Assembly (NCBI GenBank): GCA_029239935.1
Contig: JARBTY010000008.1
Location: 1 to 64,000 of the forward strand
Source: Clostridia bacterium
GTDB lineage: Bacteria; Bacillota_A; Clostridia; Lachnospirales; Cellulosilyticaceae
Direction of reading: 5' to 3'
DNA: 64,000 nt
Part shown: positions 25,330 to 34,691 of the stretch, piece by piece
Layout: every line of letters starts with the position of its first letter
Numbering within the stretch: position 1 is the first letter of the stretch
Program-made: the position numbers and the translations under genes
The notes under the pieces: model-generated
The model's input: the letters and a program-made list of their open reading frames with translations, nothing else
What the model was told of the DNA's origin: nothing
The model's database searches: none

Positions 25330-25734
25330 ATGAGTAAAGTACAAAATGCATTAGAGTGTTTTCAGGAAGGGTTTTCGTGTTCGCAGGCAGTATTTGCAGT
25401 TTATGCGAAAGAATTAGGGATGGATTATGAGATGGCACTTAAAGTTTCACAGGCCTTTGGTGGTGGTATGGGGGGGATGAAGGGAGAATGCGGCGCTGTA
25501 ACAGGAGCTTATATGGTAATCAGCCTTATGCATGGCAGAACAAGAGCAGATGACGCAGAGGCAAGAATTAAAACATTTGAACTCGTTAAAGCTTTTTCAG
25601 CACGTTTTAAAGAACTTCATCAATCAACAGTCTGTAAAGAGCTGTTAGAAGGGTATACCGGTAACCCCCATGATTTATGCGGAAAATATGTCAAAGATGC
25701 CTGTCAGATTTTAGAAGAGCTCATTGAAATATAA
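25330..25734 (+). CDS. C_GCAxxG_C_C family redox-type protein
   Basis: A 134-residue protein with the family cysteines: ALECFQEGFSCSQAVF, GECGAVTGAYMVI (the GCAxxG-like core), TVCKELL and DLCGKYVKDAC. Members often sit beside ferredoxin or metal-related genes and are proposed, not proven, to bind a metal or do thiol redox chemistry. I chose ATG 25330, nine bases after AGGAGG; an ATG at 25324 is only three bases from it. It is monocistronic, after the aspS terminator and before vanW. Confidence 0.85.
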   Translation: MSKVQNALECFQEGFSCSQAVFAVYAKELGMDYEMALKVSQAFGGGMGGMKGECGAVTGAYMVISLMHGRTRADDAEARIKTFELVKAFSARFKELHQSTVCKELLEGYTGNPHDLCGKYVKDACQILEELIEI

Positions 25735-25783
25735 TAGACAAGATCTTTATTCTGAATAAGTAGGGATAGAAAAGGGGAAGATT

Positions 25784-26617
25784 ATGGCTAGAAAGTTATT
25801 TTGCGAATGGCATCCTGTCACTTATCAACTATCTGTCACTAAAAATATATTACTTAGAAGAATTAAATGGCTGTTAGATGGCAGGAAGTATGCATCGACT
25901 TACATAGAGCAACATTTACCTACTATTATTTATCAACACAAGTCTTTAATAAGACGAAAAATAGGAAATGTAGATATGCAATTACAAGAAAATAAAGCAA
26001 CAAATCTTAAGTTGGCTGCACCTAAAATGACTCACATTATTATTAGACCGCAAGAAGTCTTTTCTTTCTGGAAATTGGTAGGAAAATGTACAAGCAGCAA
26101 GGGTTTTAAAGAAGGGTTAGTTATTCGAGGAGGAAAGGTAGATCAGGGTATTGGAGGCGGCATGTGTCAATTCACCAATCTTATTCACTGGATGGTTTTG
26201 CACAGTCCCTTAGAAATAACAGAACATCACCACCATCATCAAAGGGATATGTTTCCGGATTACGGCAGACAAATCCCTTTTGGAACAGGAACCTCCATCA
26301 TGTATAATTATTTGGATTACCAGTTTATCAATCCTACCACTCAGAGCTTTCAGCTTATTGTTTACACCACGGAAGAGTATTTATGCGGTGAACTGAGAAG
26401 TGAAAATAAGATTGATGTTACTTATCATATAAAGGAACAAAATCACTACTTCGAAAAACAAGGAGATAATTATTATAGAAATAATGAAGTCTATAGAGAA
26501 ATTTTTGATAAACAAACGGGCATATTACTAAAAAAAGAGCTAATTATAAAAAATCATTCGAAAGTACTTTATGAGGAACAATTTATACCTGAAAACTTGA
26601 TTCGTCAAGCATTATGA
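25784..26617 (+). CDS. VanW family protein
   Basis: A 277-residue VanW-like protein. The core shows PQEVFSFWKLVGKCTSSKGFKEGLVIRGGKVDQGIGGGMCQFTNLIHWMVLHSPLEI and then FGTGTSIMYNYLDYQFINPT, the VanW pattern. No signal peptide or membrane helix is evident, unlike many VanW proteins with an outer YoaR-like domain. A natural HHHHHQ run occurs at the EITEHHHHHQRDMFPDYGR segment. The family was named from vancomycin-resistance clusters, but its function is unknown, and no vanHAX-type gene is nearby. Confidence 0.88.
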   Translation: MARKLFCEWHPVTYQLSVTKNILLRRIKWLLDGRKYASTYIEQHLPTIIYQHKSLIRRKIGNVDMQLQENKATNLKLAAPKMTHIIIRPQEVFSFWKLVGKCTSSKGFKEGLVIRGGKVDQGIGGGMCQFTNLIHWMVLHSPLEITEHHHHHQRDMFPDYGRQIPFGTGTSIMYNYLDYQFINPTTQSFQLIVYTTEEYLCGELRSENKIDVTYHIKEQNHYFEKQGDNYYRNNEVYREIFDKQTGILLKKELIIKNHSKVLYEEQFIPENLIRQAL

Positions 26618-26656
26618 CGAAATACTAGGTAATTAATAGAAAGAAGAGGAATAAAA

Positions 26657-27931
26657 ATGGCTATTGGATATGCTTGTATAACACTGGGAGTTTATCAAAC
26701 AACCTTACACCGGATTATGGCCAAAAATGTTACCGAGGAAAAGCTAAGGGAAATAACGAAAAAAAATCTTGAAGCCTTAGAAAAAATGATAGACTTTAAC
26801 AGGGAAAATGAGATTTTACTTTTTCGTATCAGTTCAGACGTTATTCCTTTTGCATCACACCCTTTAAATACCCAAAGATGGTGGGAAGAACATCAAGAGC
26901 AGTTTGATAAAATAGGAGATAAAATTGCAGCAAGTGGCATGCGTGTGTCGATGCACCCAGGGCAATACACGATTTTGAATTCTCCACATCAAGAAGTTGT
27001 GGAGCGGGCAGTGGAGGATCTCATTTATCATGAGCGTTTTTTGACAGCATTAAAAACGGATTGCTCACATAAACTTATTCTTCATGTCGGCGGAATATAT
27101 GGAGATAAAAGTGCTGCCACAAACAGATTTATTTATAATTACAACAGGCTCTCTGATGCCATCAAATCAAGATTAGTTCTTGAAAATGATGAACGCTGTT
27201 ATGGGATAGAGGAAGTTTATAATATAGGAAAAGCTGTAGGAGCACCAGTTGTTCTTGATGTGCTGCATCATCACATTAATCCATCCCAAAAAGAGAGAAC
27301 TGTTAAGGAATGGATTCATCTATGCAGCCAAACGTGGGGAGAAAAGGATGGGATTCCTAAAATTCATTATTCTCAGCAGCAGTTAGGCGGACGGGTGGGC
27401 GCTCATTCTCAGACAATTACTATAGAGGAATTTTTAAACTTCTATACAAGTCTAAAAGGTATACCTATAGATGTCATGTTAGAGGTTAAAGATAAAAATC
27501 TTTCGGCTATTAAGTGCAGTTATATAGTGCAGCCTCATAAAGTCTTAAAAAAGTCATTGGAGAAAGAATGGGCACGGTATAAGTATCTTGTATTAAGTCA
27601 GTCAGCATCAATCTATCAGCAAATGAGACAACTTATGAAAATGACTCCGGAGGATGCAGTAAAAACTTTTTACACCTCAGTCGAGGAGGCTCAGGTATTG
27701 CCCTTAGATAGAGGTGCCTGTCAAAATGCTGCACTTCATATATGGGGATATTTTAAAAAGATATGTACAGAAAGTGAAAAGAAAAATTTTCATGAAAAAC
27801 TAGAAAGTTTTGTAGAAGGAAAGATAAAACATGAAAGTATAAAAAAATATTTATGGAAAATGGCCGAAAAATATGAACAGACCTATCTGCTAGAGTCTTA
27901 TTATTTTATAGAGGATAAAACACAAAATTAA
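26657..27931 (+). CDS. uvsE: UV damage endonuclease UvsE
   Basis: A 424-residue UVDE, an apurinic-type TIM-barrel endonuclease that nicks DNA 5' of UV photoproducts. MAIGYACITLGV at the start, LLFRISSDVIPFASHP, RVSMHPGQYTILNSP, LILHVGGIYGDK, LVLENDERCYGIEEV and PVVLDVLHHHINP give the metal-binding Glu and His residues. The C-terminal ~120 residues (after VMLEVKDKN) extend past the barrel, as in some firmicute members. The start has AGAAGAGGAATAAAA. It stands among unrelated small genes. Confidence 0.93.
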   Translation: MAIGYACITLGVYQTTLHRIMAKNVTEEKLREITKKNLEALEKMIDFNRENEILLFRISSDVIPFASHPLNTQRWWEEHQEQFDKIGDKIAASGMRVSMHPGQYTILNSPHQEVVERAVEDLIYHERFLTALKTDCSHKLILHVGGIYGDKSAATNRFIYNYNRLSDAIKSRLVLENDERCYGIEEVYNIGKAVGAPVVLDVLHHHINPSQKERTVKEWIHLCSQTWGEKDGIPKIHYSQQQLGGRVGAHSQTITIEEFLNFYTSLKGIPIDVMLEVKDKNLSAIKCSYIVQPHKVLKKSLEKEWARYKYLVLSQSASIYQQMRQLMKMTPEDAVKTFYTSVEEAQVLPLDRGACQNAALHIWGYFKKICTESEKKNFHEKLESFVEGKIKHESIKKYLWKMAEKYEQTYLLESYYFIEDKTQN

Positions 27932-27966
27932 TAATTAAATATAATTTGTAAGAAGGGAATGGAGTA

Positions 27967-28491
27967 GTGGCAGATCAATTAAAAGTAACAGATGCATCAT
28001 TTAGTGTGAGATTTGCAGAACCAGAAGATATAGAACTTATTCTATATTTTATTAAAGAACTTGCAAAATATGAAGACCTTCTGGATCAAGTGGTTGCGAC
28101 AGAAGAGGTCTTACATAAGTGGCTTTTTGAACAGAAGGCAGCAGAAGTTATTATTGGAGAATACGGGGGTAGGCCTATAGGCTTTATGTTATTTTTTCAT
28201 AACTTTTCAACCTTTTTAGGTAAAGCGGGTATTTATTTGGAAGACCTTTACATTGAACCACACATGAGAGGAAAAGGCCTTGGGAAAAAGATGCTGAAAC
28301 ATTTGGCTCAAGTAGCACTGGAACGCAGCTGCGGTAGGTTAGAGTGGTGGTGTTTGGATTGGAATAAGTCATCCATCGGATTTTATAAAAGCCTAGGAGC
28401 CATGCCAATGGACGAGTGGACAGTCTATAGAGTAAGCGATGAGGCATTACAAAAACTAGCTGGTGAAGATGATAAGAAAGATGAAATATAA
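27967..28491 (+). CDS. GNAT acetyltransferase, diamine/thialysine type
   Basis: A 174-residue GNAT protein. The pattern VRFAEPEDIELILYFIKELAKYEDL, followed by LEDLYIEPHMRGKGLGKKMLKHLAQVALERSCGRLEWWCLDWNKSSIGFYKSLGA, matches the SSAT-like (spermidine/thialysine acetyltransferase) group; the substrate is still inference. The start is GTG at 27967 with weak spacing to GGGAATGGAG. The first nine residues look dispensable. It lies 35 bases after uvsE. Confidence 0.85.
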   Translation: MADQLKVTDASFSVRFAEPEDIELILYFIKELAKYEDLLDQVVATEEVLHKWLFEQKAAEVIIGEYGGRPIGFMLFFHNFSTFLGKAGIYLEDLYIEPHMRGKGLGKKMLKHLAQVALERSCGRLEWWCLDWNKSSIGFYKSLGAMPMDEWTVYRVSDEALQKLAGEDDKKDEI

Positions 28492-28578
28492 GGGACTTGG
28501 GTATAAAAAGTTTAAAACCGCGAAATATAAGGATAAAGTAGAGGGTGCGTATGAAAAAATACAAATAGAGGTGTATCA

Positions 28579-29880
28579 ATGAAAAACAAATATAATAAGT
28601 GGTTATTTGAAGAGATGCGTAAGTGGCAGGAAACAGGTCTTGTAGATAGAGAAACTGAGATAAAGATAAAAGCATATTATAAACAAAAAGAAAACAGTGA
28701 ACCCAGCAGACTGGGAGCAATGTTGGGGGTTTTAGGAACAATCCTTATTGGTTTGGGTATTGTGCTTATATTGGCTAAAAACTGGAATGAGTTTCCTAGA
28801 GCTGCTAAAGTGGCTATTTCGCTTCTGCCATTTTTAATAGGCAGTATAGGAGGTCTATATGTTATAAAAACCGAAATCCACGGGTGGCTGAGACAAGCAG
28901 CAGCTATTTTTACCACCATTGGAATCGTGGCAGCTGTGAGTATGAATGGGCAAATTTACCATGTTATAACTGATGAGTGGGTATTGTTTTTGATGATGGC
29001 AGTTCTTACGTTACCGCTGGTTTATTTATATCATTCGACAGTTACCTTGGCAGCTTACTTTTTGTTAGGAACCATTTGTATGTTTTTAATCCAGAGGACA
29101 GATTTATGGTTTAAGGCGGCTGTAGGTGTACTGCTTATAGGGATGAGTATACCTTATATAATAGGATGTTATAAAAAAGATAAATTAAATATAGAAACAA
29201 TTTGGTGTAATATTTTATTAGCTTTATCGGGTTTTGCTTTTATCACTTCTCTTACAAGTCATGACATTTTACTCAGAGAAGTTTATATCGCTTATTTCAT
29301 TTTGCTTATAGCACTGGATGCGCTGTTGTATGAAGAGATTATTTTGCCAAGCAGCCGCCCTTTTGCGGTTTTAGGGAATGTGGGCATTTATATACTGCTA
29401 TTTATTTTTACCTTTAGTGGATTTTGGGACTATATCGATAGTCGTTATTTAAACCTGGAGTACATGTGTATGATAGGGTTGCTTTTAGCAGCAGCCTTTG
29501 TTCTTACGGCGTGGCTGATTAGAACGAAAAGACGTTTTACGAGACGATTGTTTGTTTATTTAATGATAGCAAGTCTTGTGATAGGTTTTAGACTGGCAGG
29601 GCTGTTAGAAAGTGACTTTGAAGTGCTGCTGCCTATTACACTTAATGTATGTTTTTTATTCCTTGCAGTTAACACCCTTAGACAGGGGATTATGGACAGC
29701 AGTATAAGCCGGATGAATCGTGGTTTGTTTCTTTTAACAGCTCTTATCATTGCTAGATTTTTTGACAGTGAGTTTTCTTTTTTGATTAAAGGAATTGTCT
29801 TTATTGTTTGCGGAATAGTCTTTTTAATATCAAACTTATATCTTACTAAAAAACGTAAAAAGGAGATAACAAATGTTTGA
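28579..29880 (+). CDS. DUF2157 multi-helix membrane protein
   Basis: A 433-residue membrane protein. A soluble N-terminal ~45 residues (KWLFEEMRKWQETGLVDRETEIKIKAYY) precedes about 12 hydrophobic helices starting LGAMLGVLGTILIGLGIVLILAKNWNEFP, the DUF2157 signature. Function is not known. The next gene overlaps it by 8 bases and encodes a GDYXXLXY-domain protein, its usual partner, so the two probably act together in the membrane. The ribosome binding site is AGAGGTGTATCA. Confidence 0.85.
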   Translation: MKNKYNKWLFEEMRKWQETGLVDRETEIKIKAYYKQKENSEPSRLGAMLGVLGTILIGLGIVLILAKNWNEFPRAAKVAISLLPFLIGSIGGLYVIKTEIHGWLRQAAAIFTTIGIVAAVSMNGQIYHVITDEWVLFLMMAVLTLPLVYLYHSTVTLAAYFLLGTICMFLIQRTDLWFKAAVGVLLIGMSIPYIIGCYKKDKLNIETIWCNILLALSGFAFITSLTSHDILLREVYIAYFILLIALDALLYEEIILPSSRPFAVLGNVGIYILLFIFTFSGFWDYIDSRYLNLEYMCMIGLLLAAAFVLTAWLIRTKRRFTRRLFVYLMIASLVIGFRLAGLLESDFEVLLPITLNVCFLFLAVNTLRQGIMDSSISRMNRGLFLLTALIIARFFDSEFSFLIKGIVFIVCGIVFLISNLYLTKKRKKEITNV

Positions 29881-30388
29881 AAAAAATAAACGATTTTTAC
29901 TGCTCATTGTTATTTTCCTCATTCAATTTTTTACTATAGTATCTTTAAGTCTATCCTATGAAGCTGCAGCACGACAAGGTAATGCTTATAAATTCAAGAT
30001 AGAGGGTTATGACCCCATAGATCCATTAAGAGGCAGGTATTTAGACTATATGATTGATACAGAAACCATCGAAGATACCCTAGGGGATTATACGGGCAAA
30101 TGCTATATCACACTGGCTAAAGATCAAGAAGGATATGCTTATTTAGATAAAGTCTATAAAGAAAAACCTAAAGGAGTAGATTACATTACAGCCAATAAAT
30201 ATGGTTTGGATTATTATGAAACCCCTTTTACTAAGTATTACATCAATGAAGATATTGCCCTAAAGGCAGAAGAAATGATTAGAAATAATAGGGAAGACAG
30301 CTATGTACTGGTAAAAATTAAAAATGGTAAAAGTATCGTAGAGGGTCTATATGTAAAAGATAAGCTCATAGATAAGTATTTTAGTTAA
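29873..30388 (+). CDS. GDYXXLXY-domain membrane-anchored protein
   Basis: A 171-residue protein with an N-terminal anchor (FLLLIVIFLIQFFTIVSLSL) and an outer domain that carries DPIDPLRGRYLDYMI, the family GDYxxLxY motif with R replacing the first D of the name. The overlap with the DUF2157 gene and the internal AAAAGGAGATAACAA site show translational coupling. Function unknown; the pair is conserved in many bacteria. A terminator hairpin follows. Confidence 0.85.
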   Translation: MFEKNKRFLLLIVIFLIQFFTIVSLSLSYEAAARQGNAYKFKIEGYDPIDPLRGRYLDYMIDTETIEDTLGDYTGKCYITLAKDQEGYAYLDKVYKEKPKGVDYITANKYGLDYYETPFTKYYINEDIALKAEEMIRNNREDSYVLVKIKNGKSIVEGLYVKDKLIDKYFS

Positions 30389-30403
30389 GAGTACAGTTAA
30401 TCA

Positions 30404-30445
30404 AAAAGATCTTTATTCCTTGAAGTTAAAGGAATAGAGGTCTTT
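30404..30445 (+). terminator. Intrinsic terminator
   Basis: AAAGATCTTTATTCCTT pairs with AAGGAATAGAGGTCTTT (two G.U pairs) around GAAGTTA, ending in TTTT. It closes the DUF2157-GDYXXLXY operon. Confidence 0.8.
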
Positions 30446-30499
30446 TGCGCATATAGAGATAAAGAGTATGTAGAAAACGCTATTAATCATAGGAGATTT

Positions 30500-31861
30500 A
30501 TGGAATATCAAGAAACTGACGATATACCCTATAATGAGATCAGAATAAGGGGAAATGAAATGAAACATCCATTTGCGGAGGAAGTCGTTGAAAGTAAATA
30601 TATCTATATGATGGGCATCGTTATGGTGATATTTGAAAATGGTGAAATAGGCGTCAGACAAAAAGCGTATTTAACGCATCTTGCAGAGGAAATAGGGCTT
30701 ACTCTTAAAGATTTAAAGAAGATTTTAGAATTTGTGAAAAAATATCAAACCGTTAGAGAAAAAGTGGTAGGTGTATTGAATACCCCTTACAAAAAACACT
30801 ATTTTTTAATGGAGATTTACAATATGCTTTATGAGACCTCAGAGAGTCAGAATGAAATTGCGGCCAAAGAAATTGGGCAGCTTGCACAGCTTTTAGAGAT
30901 TACCCAGCAAGAATTAAATCTTATTCAAAAGGCCTATAGTGATTTGAATGATAAAAATGAGGCTTATCTTGAAGATATCGGTAAAAGCTATAAACGGGAG
31001 CAATTCTTTTTAGAAGATAAAATAACAGATATTTTTAGCACAGACAAAGGTATTGTTTTAAAAGAAGAAAGAATTTTAAAAAAGGGAGAAGAACTGGTTA
31101 TTACAGAGACTTATAAAATAGAAGGGGGCATTAAAGTGCAAGAAGGCGCAACTTTGGTTTTTGACAGCGCCAAAGTGGAGCTTCTGGCACCCATTCGGGT
31201 AGAGGGTGGAACATTAGAGATTAGAAATTCGTATTTTAAGGCTCATAAGAAGATGACTCATGTTATGTTTATCATTATGGATACGGTCGTTCATATAGAA
31301 AACACCAGCTTTGATGGTAATCAAGCAACGGGCATATGGTGTCAGGCCAATGGCGAGCTTTTCGTAGAAAAAACGTATTTTAAACATACAGCTTACAAGC
31401 CCTGCATGATGCTTTGGGAATGTGAGGCCCATATAAAAACCAGTCATTTTTTAGACTGCAAGGCAGAAGAAAACAATGGGGGAGCTATTTATACAAATAG
31501 CAACTTAGAAATAACAGAAAGCTCCTTTGAAGCTTGCAGAGCTTATAAAGGAGCAGCTATTTATAGATTTGCAGCAGTTATTCCATGGGTTAAAGCAGCC
31601 GTGGATAAAGGGGTAAGAACAAAAAAGCGACATACAGAAGATAGTCAAATGCTTAAGTTGTTTGGTAAAAGGATAGATTTCATTCCTATTCCTAAAAGCT
31701 TCAACCGTATAGCATACCCTATCATTCTTCGTAATAATCAATTTACCCACTGCAAAACCTATGAAATGGGGATAGTTTGTGCTTATCACTCACAAATTGT
31801 TATCAATGACAACAATAGCTTCGAGCATTGTGAAGGCCAGCTCATTTATTACTATAAATAA
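30500..31861 (+). CDS. Hypothetical protein: TerB-like helical domain joined to a parallel beta-helix
   Basis: A 453-residue protein without signal peptide. Residues about 20-175 are helical with two similar halves (VVMVIFENGEIGVRQKAYLTHLAEEIGLTLKDLKKIL and a later QLAQLLEITQQELNLIQKAY), resembling a TerB/DjlA-like fold. From about residue 190 short beta-strand repeats start: GIKVQEGATLVFDSAKVEL, VEGGTLEIRNSYFKA, VHIENTSFDGN, ELFVEKTYFKH, HIKTSHFLDCKA, NLEITESSFEACRA, ending with INDNNSFEHCEG. That is a right-handed beta-helix. The start has GGAG six bases upstream. I know no characterised protein with this pairing; function is not assigned. Confidence 0.78.
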   Translation: MEYQETDDIPYNEIRIRGNEMKHPFAEEVVESKYIYMMGIVMVIFENGEIGVRQKAYLTHLAEEIGLTLKDLKKILEFVKKYQTVREKVVGVLNTPYKKHYFLMEIYNMLYETSESQNEIAAKEIGQLAQLLEITQQELNLIQKAYSDLNDKNEAYLEDIGKSYKREQFFLEDKITDIFSTDKGIVLKEERILKKGEELVITETYKIEGGIKVQEGATLVFDSAKVELLAPIRVEGGTLEIRNSYFKAHKKMTHVMFIIMDTVVHIENTSFDGNQATGIWCQANGELFVEKTYFKHTAYKPCMMLWECEAHIKTSHFLDCKAEENNGGAIYTNSNLEITESSFEACRAYKGAAIYRFAAVIPWVKAAVDKGVRTKKRHTEDSQMLKLFGKRIDFIPIPKSFNRIAYPIILRNNQFTHCKTYEMGIVCAYHSQIVINDNNSFEHCEGQLIYYYK

Positions 31862-31869
31862 TAGGATAC

Positions 31870-34017
31870 TTAGACCAGATGAAGCAGTTTAGCAGCTTGT
31901 GCAACAATAAAACATATAACTATGCCTGTAAGCGTTGGCACTAAGAAAGCAATGCACGACCATTTTAAGCTTTGCGTTTCTTTACGAATGGTCCAAAGAG
32001 TTGTGCCACAAGGCCAATGATTTAATGTGAAAATCATTGTACAAACAGCTGTTAGCCAGGTCCAGCCATTAGTTACAAACAACTGTCTCATCTGCTCAAG
32101 ACTATCTAGTTCCAGCATAGAGCCTTTGGACATATACCCCATGATCAAAATGGGGATAACGATTTCATTGGCAGGCAGACCTAATATAAAAGCCATCATA
32201 ATATAGCCATCCAGACCCAGAAGTCTGCTAAAAGGATCTAAGAATAGAGCACAGTGAGTCAAAATACTTGCTTCACCGATGATAATATTGGCCATTAGCC
32301 AAATGACAGCACCAGCGGGGGCAGCCACCATAACAGCACGGCCTAATACAAATAAAGTACGGTCAAAGATGGAATGAACAAAGATTCTGCCGACTTGAGG
32401 TTTTCTATAGGGCGGGAGTTCTAAAGTAAATGAAGAGGGAAGTCCCTGCAAAATAGTTTTTGATAATAATTTAGAGATAAAAAGTGTGATAACAACGCCT
32501 AATATAATAGCACAAAGTACAGATAAGGTAGCTATAAGGGAACTAAAGGGACCGGTAATACCAGCAATAAAAATAGTAGCAAGAGCAATTAAGGTTGGAA
32601 AACGACCATTACAGGGAACAAAATTATTGGTAATAATAGCGATAAGCCGTTCTCTTGGGGAATCAATGATACGACATGAAATAATACCAGCTGCATTGCA
32701 GCCAAACCCCATGCACATTGTCAAAGCTTGCTTGCCATGGGCACAGGCTTTTTTGAAAAAATGATCTAGATTAAAAGCAACCCGTGGCAAATAACCTAAG
32801 TCTTCTAATAAAGTAAATAAAGGAAAGAAAATAGCCATTGGAGGCAGCATGACAGAGATGACCCACGCCAGTGTCCGGTAAACACCCAATATGAGTAAGC
32901 CGTGTAGCCAGTCCGGTGCATGGGCTGCCATAAAAAGGGAAGTCAGCTGATCTTCAATCCAAAACAATCCATCTGCTAATAAAGCGGATGGGATATTGGC
33001 GCCTTCGATAGTAAGCCAGAAAATAATTCCCAAAAGGCTTATCATGATAGGAATGCCAAAAAGTCTGGAAATGAGGATATTGTCAATCTTACGATCTAGA
33101 TGATTATACTGCTTATTTTCAAAAGATACGACTTTGGAACTAATTGTTTCGGCTGTTTTTACAATACTGGAAACAATACGATCCCTTAAGTCATTAACAT
33201 CAACCTCTTGTTTTTCAAGTTGTTTATGGACAGTCTTAATTTTTCTTTGAAGTAGTTCATCTTGAGCAAAATCAAAATGAAAAAAGTTATTTAAGGATTC
33301 TAACAGCTTGTCATCCCCATCAATTAGCCGTAAGGAAGTCCATTCAGTATTTATTTTATCATTTACAAGATAATGTACATGAGGTTCTATTTCATAAACT
33401 GATTTTACGAGCAGACTGTCATAGTTGACTTTAATAGGGGCAGTTACAATCTCGCCGCTTGCAACTTTGCGAACTGTATCTTTTAGTTCATCTAAGCCTT
33501 GCTTGCTTCTTGCAGCTGTTGCTACAACAGGTACACCTAAAAGGTGGGATAGTTTTTTAAAATCAATTTTAATTTTTTTTCTATGAGCTTCATCTATGAG
33601 ATTCACGCATACCACGACTTTATCGGTGATTTCTAGTATTTGAAGGACTAAATTGAGATTTCTTTCCAGGCAAGTGGCATCAACTACCGCCACTGTTACA
33701 TGAGGGTTGCCAAAAAGAATAAAATCACGGGCGATTTGTTCTTCCACAGAGTTTGCCAGCAAGGAATAAGTACCGGGTAAATCAACTAATATATAATTTT
33801 CATCTTTATAAGTGTATTTTCCTTGAGCATTGGCAACCGTTTTACCAGGCCAGTTGCCTGTATGTTGATTGAGTCCCGTCAGGCTGTTAAATACTGTACT
33901 TTTACCTGTATTAGGATTTCCAGCTAAAGCAATAATAAGGTCTTCTGGGGATTCAATTCGAACTTCAAACATTTCTTTTAATGCCCCCGTACCGGTGGAT
34001 TGGTTGGTTAAACCCAT
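31870..34017 (-). CDS. feoB: Ferrous iron transport protein B
   Basis: A 715-residue FeoB. The N-terminal G domain has GNPNTGKST (G1), DLPGTYSL (G3) and VNLIDEA (G4, N-x-x-D). A helical spacer leads to the membrane part with two Gate repeats, including the CMGFGCNAAGI and NEIVIPILIMGYMS regions. It takes up Fe2+ through the cytoplasmic membrane. A strong AAGGAGGGG site precedes the ATG. No feoA lies on either side, though many clostridial feoB genes have one. The upstream gap has a 12-bp palindrome (TAGTAATTACTA, 34043-34054) that could be an operator. Confidence 0.95.
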   Translation of the reverse strand: MGLTNQSTGTGALKEMFEVRIESPEDLIIALAGNPNTGKSTVFNSLTGLNQHTGNWPGKTVANAQGKYTYKDENYILVDLPGTYSLLANSVEEQIARDFILFGNPHVTVAVVDATCLERNLNLVLQILEITDKVVVCVNLIDEAHRKKIKIDFKKLSHLLGVPVVATAARSKQGLDELKDTVRKVASGEIVTAPIKVNYDSLLVKSVYEIEPHVHYLVNDKINTEWTSLRLIDGDDKLLESLNNFFHFDFAQDELLQRKIKTVHKQLEKQEVDVNDLRDRIVSSIVKTAETISSKVVSFENKQYNHLDRKIDNILISRLFGIPIMISLLGIIFWLTIEGANIPSALLADGLFWIEDQLTSLFMAAHAPDWLHGLLILGVYRTLAWVISVMLPPMAIFFPLFTLLEDLGYLPRVAFNLDHFFKKACAHGKQALTMCMGFGCNAAGIISCRIIDSPRERLIAIITNNFVPCNGRFPTLIALATIFIAGITGPFSSLIATLSVLCAIILGVVITLFISKLLSKTILQGLPSSFTLELPPYRKPQVGRIFVHSIFDRTLFVLGRAVMVAAPAGAVIWLMANIIIGEASILTHCALFLDPFSRLLGLDGYIMMAFILGLPANEIVIPILIMGYMSKGSMLELDSLEQMRQLFVTNGWTWLTAVCTMIFTLNHWPCGTTLWTIRKETQSLKWSCIAFLVPTLTGIVICFIVAQAAKLLHLV

Positions 34018-34103
34018 TTATACCCCTCCTTTTTATTTACACTAGTAATTACTATATGCACCATTATTTGTATTTGCAACATGTACTAGGTAAAAAAGTA
34101 TTT

Positions 34104-34148
34104 TATTATATAACGGTTTTGCGTATTAGAAAAAACTGTTATATAATA
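34104..34148. repeat. Long inverted repeat between feoB and the next gene
   Basis: ATTATATAACGGTTTT and AAAAACTGTTATATAAT are near-perfect inverted arms around a 10-base centre. No T-run typical of a terminator for either flanking gene, as both point away. It may be an operator or an RNA hairpin in a leader; role unknown. Confidence 0.6.
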
Positions 34149-34203
34149 AAAATAATATTTTGACAATATCTATAAGCTGATGAGATGAAAAGGAGATAAG
34201 AAG

Positions 34204-34665
34204 TTGAGAAGAAAAGACAGAGAAATCACCGATCAAACAGAAATAAAAACTATCATGGAAGAGGCAATGGTTTGCAGATTAGGGTTATGCGATGAAAATG
34301 AACCCTATATTGTTCCCCTAAGTTTTGGCATAGAAGAGAATACACTCTATGTTCATTCTGCACAAGAGGGACGAAAGATAGATATGATTAAAAAAAATAA
34401 TACCGTATGTTTTGAAGTAGAAACCGCCATAGAACTGGTAAAAGGAGAGATCCCCTGTAACTGGACGATGAATTACTGCAGTGTGATAGGTAAAGGAAAG
34501 GCCTATATTCTTCAAGATTCCCAAGAAAAGAAAAAAGGCCTCGACTGTATTATGAAAAAATACTCTAAAGAAGATAGCTTTGAGTATAGTGACAATATGC
34601 TAAATAGAGTAGCGGTTATAAAAATAGAAATAGAAGAAATTTCTGGTAAACAACGACAAGGCTAA
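34204..34665 (+). CDS. Pyridoxamine 5'-phosphate oxidase-like flavin protein (NimA-like)
   Basis: A 153-residue split-barrel FMN-binding protein. MRRKDREITDQTEIKTIMEEAMVCRLGLCDENEPYIVPLSFGIEENTLYVHSAQEGRKIDMI is typical of the group that includes 5-nitroimidazole reductases. The start is TTG at 34204, nine bases after AAAAGGAGA. The C-terminal part is shorter than in true PNPOx. Its substrate cannot be told; nitroimidazole resistance is only a family association. Confidence 0.85.
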   Translation: MRRKDREITDQTEIKTIMEEAMVCRLGLCDENEPYIVPLSFGIEENTLYVHSAQEGRKIDMIKKNNTVCFEVETAIELVKGEIPCNWTMNYCSVIGKGKAYILQDSQEKKKGLDCIMKKYSKEDSFEYSDNMLNRVAVIKIEIEEISGKQRQG

Positions 34666-34691
34666 AGGGCTTTATTAAAAGAGGATAAATG

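Noticed and set aside
25784..26617. VanW as part of a vancomycin resistance cluster
   Set aside because: No vanH, vanA/B-type ligase, vanX or vanRS gene is present in the window; VanW occurs widely in clostridia without resistance.
28184..28741. Minus-strand open frame of 185 codons across the GNAT and DUF2157 starts
   Set aside because: It is antisense to two well-supported genes, has a low-complexity aromatic composition and no start site.
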